From positions 1-40,871 of the forward strand of contig JAWQRO010000375.1 in NCBI GenBank assembly GCA_033557835.1: a DNA stretch of 40,871 bases. Direction: 5' to 3'. The notes under the pieces are model-generated. The model did no database searches. It saw only the letters and a list, made by a program, of their open reading frames with translations, and was not told the origin of the DNA. Below, one piece after another: positions 34,369-40,871 of the stretch. The translations under genes were made by a program, and so were the position numbers. Source of the DNA: Helochares maculicollis. Its lineage: Eukaryota; Arthropoda; Insecta; Coleoptera; Hydrophilidae. Within the stretch, counting starts at the first letter, position 1. Every line of letters begins with the position of its first letter.

Positions 34369-34710
34369 CTAATGATAGTACAGATGTACCAACAGCAGAC
34401 CACAACACCCACCGACACCAGCATTGCTCGTCTTCTTCTTCTTCTTTCCGTTTAATTTCCATCCGCCCGTCTCAAGTGGAGCGAGCCGAAGCAACTTGCA
34501 AGGTACGGATGAGCAACTCGAAATTCGAACGTACCGACAGTTCTCGAGTCCCATCAAAAATTGATGGAGAAATGGCAAAAGACATTCCATGCGGCAATTT
34601 CCTTCCTTCCAGTCCATCCTATCGACTTCTTGGCGAAGTGTAGCAAGAGCGCACCACTTCCTTTCCGTTAAAACCCAACTTGACAACTCTCTCTTCAGCA
34701 TGTTATGCAC
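34369..34710 (-). other. 113-codon open frame in a GC-richer block, status uncertain
   Basis: The minus strand is open for 113 codons from an ATG at 34710. The translation is Leu/Cys/Arg-rich, includes a KKKKKT run made by a CTT microsatellite (34430-34446) and a Gly/Cys-rich end, and matches no family I know. Just upstream the minus strand has CTAACAGGTGCATAACATG, an acceptor-like sequence. It may be a species-specific exon of a non-Dll transcript, but more likely it is a regulatory island that happens to stay open. Confidence 0.2.
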
Positions 34711-35400
34711 CTGTTAGTTTCTCACATACATGCATACACGAAACGAACGCAGAAAAAGAATTAAAAGTACCCAAGCATGTTGAAGCGCTTTGATCGTTAT
34801 AAATTTATCAGCAAAATGCCGAATCACCTCCTCGACACCACACAACAGACACATAATATATTGTCTACCAAAATAATACCACGAATAACATTTATACGAA
34901 TTTTACATTCCTTTAAAATACATATTCCAGTAAAATAGTATCATGACATAAATATATATCGATTTTAAGAACTCTTCGCTCCATTTACGGATTGATTTAT
35001 CATGCTACTATTAGAGTAAAAGTTAAAAATCTTTACGAACTGCACTCAACATTCAAGTATATGGTCATTTACAGCGTAAATATTCTATAAAAAATATGCC
35101 GAACGAAATGTAAAGATGAATTCAAAATGAAACATAATTTATTATGGTTACAGGATCAAAATTTAAACTTACAGTTAAAATTCAAGAATTCAATGTTCAG
35201 GAACGCTTCAATATAACAATTACAGCAGAATATTGAGATTGACATGGGACTTTAATTATATTCATGGATTCAGACTGTACTCATTAAATTAGCAGAATTA
35301 AAACTTCAAGAAGTTTAGTTGCAATAGTTTATGGGCGTTGTTAAAAAGTCGGGATTTATTATAGGAATCGGGTTTATTACTATGAGGACATATATTGCCC
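34711..35400. other. AT-rich intronic sequence
   Basis: No gene recognised. Confidence 0.5.
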
Positions 35401-35414
35401 AACTCACTTATGAA

Positions 35415-35440
35415 AACGCTACATAAGTATATGTAGCGTT
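35415..35440. repeat. Perfect 11-bp-arm hairpin with AGTA loop
   Basis: AACGCTACATA (35415-35425), loop AGTA, TATGTAGCGTT (35430-35440). It is immediately followed by, and overlaps by two bases, a much longer perfect hairpin with the same loop sequence. Confidence 0.95.
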
Positions 35441-35522
35441 AATGATATCTCTTAAATAATAACAATATTTAGTTTTTCAGTAGAAAAACTAAATATTGTT
35501 ATTATTTAAGAGATATCATTAA
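35439..35522. repeat. Perfect 40-bp-arm hairpin with AGTA loop
   Basis: Arms 35439-35478 and 35483-35522 are exact reverse complements over all 40 bases, separated only by AGTA. No mismatches or bulges are present, unlike typical microRNA precursors. If transcribed on either strand it would form an uninterrupted 40-bp RNA duplex. Perfect symmetry suggests a recent origin or active homogenisation. Confidence 0.97.
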
Positions 35523-36420
35523 ACGTTAGGCAGAATTTTGAGTCGTTGTTTAAAAAGCACAAAATAGAAGGGGGTACCGATCAAGATAATTATTAATTAT
35601 TACCATAAATGAGCAATTCGAATTAAAGTGTTAGGATTGGAAACCCTAAATAACAGCATGAAAATAAATAACTCGATGTAATATACTGTAAAGACCATGA
35701 TTAAAAGTTCATGGTTTCATAAATCAAAAATTCAAATTTTAAGTCTCAAAATAGGAAAGGGAGAGTTGTAGGAACCAAAATGCGAATATTAAGTCGGTAT
35801 TTCAGCTGCTAGGATTTTAAATCCAAAGACACAGAATAAAAACTAGAAGTTCTAACGTTTTAGAAGGACAGTTAATAAATGAGGATGAAGTGCTGAAAAA
35901 TATTCACAAACAAAATCAAAGCCTAGAACATAAGATGAAGCATTTAAACCATCAATCATTAAACTAGGATCAAGTTTTCAAGATTAGAGAATAAAAAGTC
36001 AAAGACTTAAAACTCTTTAAGACTTAAAAAATAAAGATCATTAGATCTAAAAACAGTAGATGATCGCAAGGACTTAGGATGTAACGTTATTAATAAGTTC
36101 TGAATTAAAACTTCAAGGCTGCAGCATCAATAATCAAGAATTCAAGATGAAACATTCAAGACATCAGAATTAAATACCCGACACTAGTAGATCAATAATT
36201 TATGAGTGCATGATCATAAACAAAGAGTTAGGATAAATCATGTGTAGCTTGAACAAGCTCATAGTCCCATGATAAATAATCAAAATGTCAAAATGAAAAT
36301 CTAGGGTTCAAATTAAAACATTGAATTGAAAGTTCAAAACTATTGGATTAAAATTCTAATACTACATAATCAATTATTTCATGTATCATCCTGAGATGCA
36401 ACACTAGTCACTAAATAAAA
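35523..36420 (+). repeat. Degenerate A-rich short-motif repeat region
   Basis: Variants of words such as AAAACTTCAAG, AATTCAAGA, GACTTAAAA and TTAGGAT recur irregularly, giving a purine-rich plus strand. This looks like an old degraded minisatellite with a unit of about 11-16 bp; no exact period could be set by eye. Confidence 0.4.
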
Positions 36421-36538
36421 ACGCTGTTTTGTACCATGCTAAATAATTTTTTGGGCTGCATATTCTCACGTCAGAGAACCTTTACATTGCATACAAATAA
36501 TGATATGATAGCTCTTGAATACTGAAATTGCGACTTAC

Positions 36539-36584
36539 TCGAAATCCAGATCTTTGTGTTTAGTAATCGAACATTGTTGCTCAC
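36539..36584 (-). other. Possible 46-nt micro-exon inside the Dll intron
   Basis: On the minus strand TTTTTTTTACAG precedes and GAGTAAGTCG follows a 46-nt stretch, both close to splice consensus. It is open in the frame reading VSNNVRLLNTKIWISS, with no family match. Such pairs arise by chance in a 25-kb intron. Confidence 0.12.
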
Positions 36585-37379
36585 CTGTAAAAAAAACAAA
36601 ATGTTACAAAAAGTGACATGACACAAAAAATTAAAAACGCTCTCTTTAGCGTACAAGAACAGGTTGATAAGCTTTGAGTCACTCAGAAATCTGGCAATGA
36701 TGTACAATGGAAACATTCTTACTTTTTTATAATCTCAAGTGCTTTAGTTAAAAATGTAAAATATATAGTGGCAATAGTAGTACCATAAAGTGAATCATGG
36801 TCGATTTTTGATAACGTCAATCAAATTAAGTTTTAAGTTTATATAGATGGAAAGTTCCAAAATTTGACATACATCCAGCAGAAACCCAAAATCATTTTAT
36901 TTATCTTATAAAATTACAATAAAAATTAGCCATCATGTGTGGCACAAATCAGAGAAGGAACCTGCACAATTTTTTATATAGAATCATGCTCTATAGGTTA
37001 GCAGGTACTCATTAAGTGCGTATCGTTTTCGCATAGAATAATTTTTGCAAAATCATATTCCCCGGAATTTCATTTGCAAAGCGCTAGTTTTCTTTCATCG
37101 AGCTAAAACTGAACTTTACACTCAGGCGCTGCGCCGGCTGACCGACAGCCAGGGTCTAGTACCAGAGACTAGTACCTACTAATTAATCACACATAAAATG
37201 TAGGTTAACTAGAACTTCTTTAAAACGAAATGTAATTATTTTTAATTGCAATTAGTTCGATTTTTTCATTAATTAAATAAATTAAAGTAATTAAATAACT
37301 GGAAATATTGATTAGATTTGTATTTTTTATGCATGAGCAATATTTTTAGCCGCAAAGCGTAATTTTCAACTCACATCTA
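36585..37379. other. Intronic sequence with one small GC-richer patch
   Basis: The patch at 37120-37170 contains CAGGCGCTGCGCCGGCTGAC. The rest is AT-rich with nothing recognised. Confidence 0.4.
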
Positions 37380-37680
37380 CATAAAAATAATCTCCTGCGT
37401 ACCACCTCCGTTCTTCAACTTCTCTTTAACTTATTTACGTATCTCTTCAATTCCTTTATTTGTCTCTGCAACTCATTTCCTCTGTGATGCACATTTACAG
37501 ATTTCTTCAATTTTCATTTTTCTCTTTAGCTATTTGATTTTACTTCGTTTTTAAATCCTTTGCTTCTTCATATAATCTACAGTATTTGCCCCAACACTCT
37601 TCCTATTTGTTTCTTAATTCCGTTTCCATACTTATCTTCTACATTCTCTTAAGCTTACGCTCTTTAACATCACAAACCCA
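37380..37680 (+). repeat. Pyrimidine-rich degenerate repeat
   Basis: About 300 bp with a strong C/T bias on the plus strand and recurring words such as TCTTCAATT, TTCTCTTTAACTT and TCTTCTACA. It is likely a decayed short-unit tandem repeat. Confidence 0.4.
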
Positions 37681-39098
37681 AGCCGCAACGTCGTACCTAT
37701 CCATCCTTTACTGATGGTTTTGTGCAAGAGAATAACCCATGCTCAGCAAACTGTATCATTTAATTATGTACAAAGTAACAAATCATTATATTTTTTTCAT
37801 TATGCGCTTCTGTAGTACTGAGTGTGGTAACGTTTTATAGACAGGAGAGACACGTAATATTTTCCATTGAATTGAGGACGTCAAATGTTGATGGGTTGAA
37901 AGGAAATTATAGTCACTTTTCAGGGTATTTCATTATGTGACGACGAGTTTTCAAGGCTCTTGATACTATGTTTACCGATTGTGCACGTTTATATTATTTG
38001 TTACATTTTGTTCTAGTTTTGTGTTCTTTATGGCTTTCTGATCGAGCTACATTGGGTTTGATTGTCGCTTTAGTATTGTTGCTCGAAATTAGAAACGATC
38101 TGAGAGAACAGAAACCAACTTTCTGGTTTATATATACATACATTTATACTATGTTATCACCATATTCAGCTATTTCAACTCATATACCAGAATGTTCTCT
38201 TTTTGATATCTTAGGTTTTACAACTTCGAGAGGTGTATTGGTATACTAACGTGAAAGTCCAATTCACAGTGGCTCTTTTTATTTTGTTAAGTATGTCTCT
38301 CTCTTACATCTTACCAAATGTTGCAGTTATTTGCAACTCTAAGCCAAGTTGTTCCCGCGACTTTTCTAATGTGTTTATAGTAGTAGTTTTGTGTCTCTTG
38401 GGTACCATTCGATTAATCTTCTAGTCTATTTATTATTAGTTCTTCTTGCGTTGTGTCCAACCCATTGCCATTTTGTGATTTTATTATATTGATTATGTCA
38501 ATCATTTTAGTTCTTTCCCTTATCCTGCCATTTCATTTCTTGCCTTGTTAGTACTAGTAAAATGCATTGATAGGGAGGCACAATAAATAAAGCAAATAAA
38601 TTAAAAGGCTATAAATTGTCAATAAGTTTTTAAAATTAATACTAATGTGTGTAGAGTTTTGCTTTTTAATGTTCTAATCGTATACTATGCACCAGTCGAC
38701 CAAACATTTCGTTTGTTTACTAAGCATTCTTTTGGCATTTTTAGATTTTTATTAGTCTCAATAGAGCTAATTCTAAAATAATTGTTTTAATTGAGCAATG
38801 CTAAATACTTTTTCTACCCAAAACTTTTTTCTAAGAAACAATAATTAAAATGCCTTCTACTGAAAATACCTCATATAAAAATCAAAGAAAATTCTTGCAA
38901 TAATAAAATATATGAAACCACAAAAACATACACAGGTCACTACTGTAAACAACACAACATGTAAGTTACTATAAACAAAATATTTGGTTACAAACAATAT
39001 AATAAAATTTAAAATATCACTTCTGTTGATGCCGTATAGCGCTAAAATTAAATTGTGAAGTAGCAGATAAATATGTGAAGCTAAATTAGTGTTTCAAG

Positions 39099-39100
<2 letters not shown>
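37681..39100. other. AT-rich, locally T-rich intronic sequence
   Basis: From 37960 to 38520 the plus strand is T-rich and gives two hydrophobic frames (93 and 63 codons) that look like composition artefacts. No gene recognised. Confidence 0.45.

Positions 39101-39152
<52 letters not shown>
39101..39152. repeat. (AT)26 microsatellite
   Basis: Uninterrupted AT dinucleotide run of 52 bases. Confidence 0.98.
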
Positions 39153-39159
<7 letters not shown>

Positions 39160-39199
39160 ACTATCAAAATAAATTAATAAATATATTTATATATCTACA

Positions 39200-39640
39200 T
39201 AGGCTGCTTTACTATTGACGATTTTAAGTCTGGAAAGGAAGAGAGGTGTGTGTGCTTAGCATCGCATCGGTACCACTATAAAGTGCCCCCTTTTTGACAT
39301 TTATGTGGAAAAAAGCAGGGAGACGACTGCTCGTTCGTACAAATGATGTCTAAGCTTAGGTATGTCAGTCAGTACAATCTGCTGTTTTGTTTCCGCTTTA
39401 TTAAACAGGATATAGGCGGCAGCAGGCTCTTCCGGTCTGTTCATACCCGTATATATATGCAAACCTCGCATCACATCAGTAAAGGTGCGGGCTACAACAA
39501 ATTGAATGAATGAGGAGGAATCTCCAGCTCACCCAGCCTTTGCTGATGGGTGCTTGCCTGCCTACTCAACTACAAATCCATCATCATCATTCAGCTTGCC
39601 ACAATTTGAACCTCGCACACAATATTACTATCAAAGATCA
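39200..39640. promoter_or_regulatory. GC-richer island, candidate intronic enhancer
   Basis: Unique sequence with GAGAGGTGTGTGTGC, GATATAGGCGGCAGCAGG (39409-39426 region), GGTGCGGGCTACAAC and TGATGGGTGCTTGCCTGCC, unlike the flanks. No frame resembles a protein. Regulatory function is inferred only from composition and lack of repeats. Confidence 0.3.
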
Positions 39641-39699
39641 CTGTACATTTCGCGATAGCCTATAAAACATATCTCATTATAATAGAAAATTTTAAGAAA

Positions 39700-40010
39700 A
39701 AAATTCGGCAATAAAAGAAAAATGTAGCACTATAACAACTCAGCAAGGGGGAAAACTTCAGCTTTATGAAATTTCAAGAATGATATTTACCAATATGGAA
39801 GTTCAGCAATGCAGAAAGTCAGCGTTATGTAAATTCCGATATAAGTAAATTCAGTAATGTGGAAATTCAGCAATGTAAAAACTCAGCAATATGAAAATTC
39901 AGCAATAAGGAAAATTGCAAAATAACGAAAATCTCACCCGTAAAAAACTTACTAATAAAGAAAAACTCAGTAATGAGAACAATTTTGCCAATAAGAATTC
40001 ATATTCATTT
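39700..40010 (+). repeat. 16-bp degenerate minisatellite
   Basis: Best units at 39855-39915: GTAATGTGGAAATTCA, GCAATGTAAAAACTCA, GCAATATGAAAATTCA. More diverged CAGCAATGNNGAAANTCA units extend to about 39700 on the left and 40010 on the right. Confidence 0.85.
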
Positions 40011-40079
40011 TAGCAATGGAGATAAAATACATCAAAAGACAAATGACTGTAATAAGAGAGAAGTTAGAGCAAAAGCAAA

Positions 40080-40420
40080 CTAGCAAGAGACCTCGGCAAC
40101 TGGAAAGGAGCGAGGAACACGAGCGAGAAGAGAAATGGGTCCGTGGGAGTTCGCCAAACGGTCCTCATATTTTGTTTTATGGATAGCCTTGTGCGTTCAT
40201 TCGTCTTCAATAAAATACAAAAGGAAGTATTTGTTTAGAAGTAAAATAAGTCAATTGATACGTCCTTGAAGACGTCGCTGGTTTAATCGGAGCCGGCAGT
40301 CGCTGCCGGTGCACCAGAGATGTCTGCAAATTGCCGACCCAAAATATTTACTAAACTAGGTGTACCGTTAACGCCGACCACATCAAGAACAGCACTCCTC
40401 GTTAATTATCCTTAGCTAAT
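40080..40420. promoter_or_regulatory. GC-richer island with a short hairpin, candidate regulatory element
   Basis: Includes GGTCCGTGGGAGTTCGCC, GAAGACGTCGCTGG and the perfect 7-bp-arm hairpin CCGGCAG TCG CTGCCGG (40293-40309). No coding signal. The role is inference. Confidence 0.3.
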
Positions 40421-40871
40421 TTGTTATTTAAATTTATTGAAAATTAACCATCATTATTACAGTAGTAATGAGTAATAGTACTAAGACAAGCGCAACGTAG
40501 GCAAGCAAGCCGTTGGATTAGATACTGTTAAGTTGAGGGTTTGCATAAAATTTGACTATGGCTAAAGATTGATGTTTGATCGTCACAATAAGATAGCCAA
40601 AGCACTATTTACATTTTATAAATAATGCTCTTGTTTGATGTGGTTTAATAATTGCGATTCGCAGTCAGAGAACTTAGCAAGTCTACCTACAACAAAACGA
40701 CAGCATTTTTGCGTTTTGTGAGTGTAGAAGTTTGAATATCAATACATTGTCTCTAATTACAACCACAACTGAATAGACTAGCTTCTGTTATGTCATGGAA
40801 ATCGTTTAATGGAAAAATGTGATTAAATAGTTTTCTACTAACCTTCTTCCTGTACAAGTTTGAATATTCAT
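40421..40871. other. AT-rich sequence at the right edge
   Basis: No gene or repeat recognised; presumably still Dll intron. Confidence 0.45.

Larger units (their letters stand above)
15126..40871 (-). other. Large Dll intron, right edge truncated (at least 25.7 kb)
   Basis: The exon ending at 15125 begins with residue 45 of the homeodomain, so an exon with residues 1-44 must lie upstream on the minus strand, at higher coordinates. I looked for reverse complements of the conserved RTIYSS, RRFQRTQYLALPERAELA and LTQTQ codons and found none before 40871. The whole stretch is therefore read as intron. It holds only repeats, short spurious frames and GC-richer islands. An unrecognised nested gene or non-coding RNA cannot be excluded. 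Confidence 0.7.

Noticed and set aside
36539..36584. KIWISSK in a micro-exon-like stretch resembling the homeodomain KIWFQNRR
   Set aside because: Only a few residues match, the intact recognition helix is already encoded at 14951-15125, and the similarity is best explained by chance.
37968..38424. Hydrophobic plus-strand frames resembling small membrane proteins
   Set aside because: The strand is T-rich, which forces Leu/Phe/Val codons; no start context or family match.
15126..40871. Search for the 5' homeobox exon of Dll
   Set aside because: No sequence matching the conserved arm, helix 1 or helix 2 codons was found on the minus strand; it presumably lies beyond the window.

Overview
The window looks like insect nuclear DNA. 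It is AT-rich and mostly non-coding, with GT-AG introns, decayed transposons and degenerate minisatellites. There is one recognisable host gene, the 3' half of the homeobox gene Distal-less (Dll), on the minus strand. I cannot fix the insect order from sequence alone. No bacterial-style operons, rRNA, tRNA or CRISPR arrays were seen.

Dll layout (read right to left): an exon at 15125-14951 begins at homeodomain residue 45 (VKIWFQNRRSKYKK) and carries the second half of the recognition helix plus a Ser/Gly/Asn-rich linker. The next exon, 12664-12424, encodes a Gly/Ser run, a Pro/His-rich stretch and the conserved YLPQYSWY...NPGLL block. A tiny terminal coding exon, 10056-10038, adds the end of a Thr codon, VWPAV and the stop. 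Phases (0 to 1, 1 to 2, 2 to stop) and all splice sites agree, giving a 144-residue C-terminal part. Several AATAAA signals follow the stop. The first half of the homeobox was not found up to 40871, so the right-hand 25.7 kb is read as one large Dll intron, truncated by the window edge.

Left flank (1-10 kb), downstream of Dll: GC-richer islands at about 0.6-1.2 and 3.1-3.7 kb that may be regulatory; a decayed LINE reverse-transcriptase relic (about 4.7-5.7 kb, plus strand); a complete-length but dead mariner element (6134-7381, with both inverted repeats and TA target sites); a possible minus-strand exon at 8807-8884; and a 15-bp minisatellite at 9366-9574.

Right part (15-41 kb), inside the intron: a GA-rich tract at 16.45 kb; a dispersed and locally tandem repeat family sharing a GCGAAGCCCGAAT core (12.95-13.6 and 17.8-20.2 kb); degenerate repeats of about 145-175 bp at 23.6-25.05 kb; inverted 55-bp CG-containing repeats at 31.6-31.8 kb; a 19-bp minisatellite at 29.6 kb; a perfect 40-bp-arm hairpin beside a second hairpin at 35.4 kb; an (AT)26 microsatellite; a 16-bp degenerate minisatellite near the right end; and several GC-richer islands that are candidate Dll enhancers. 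No second functional protein-coding gene could be supported.
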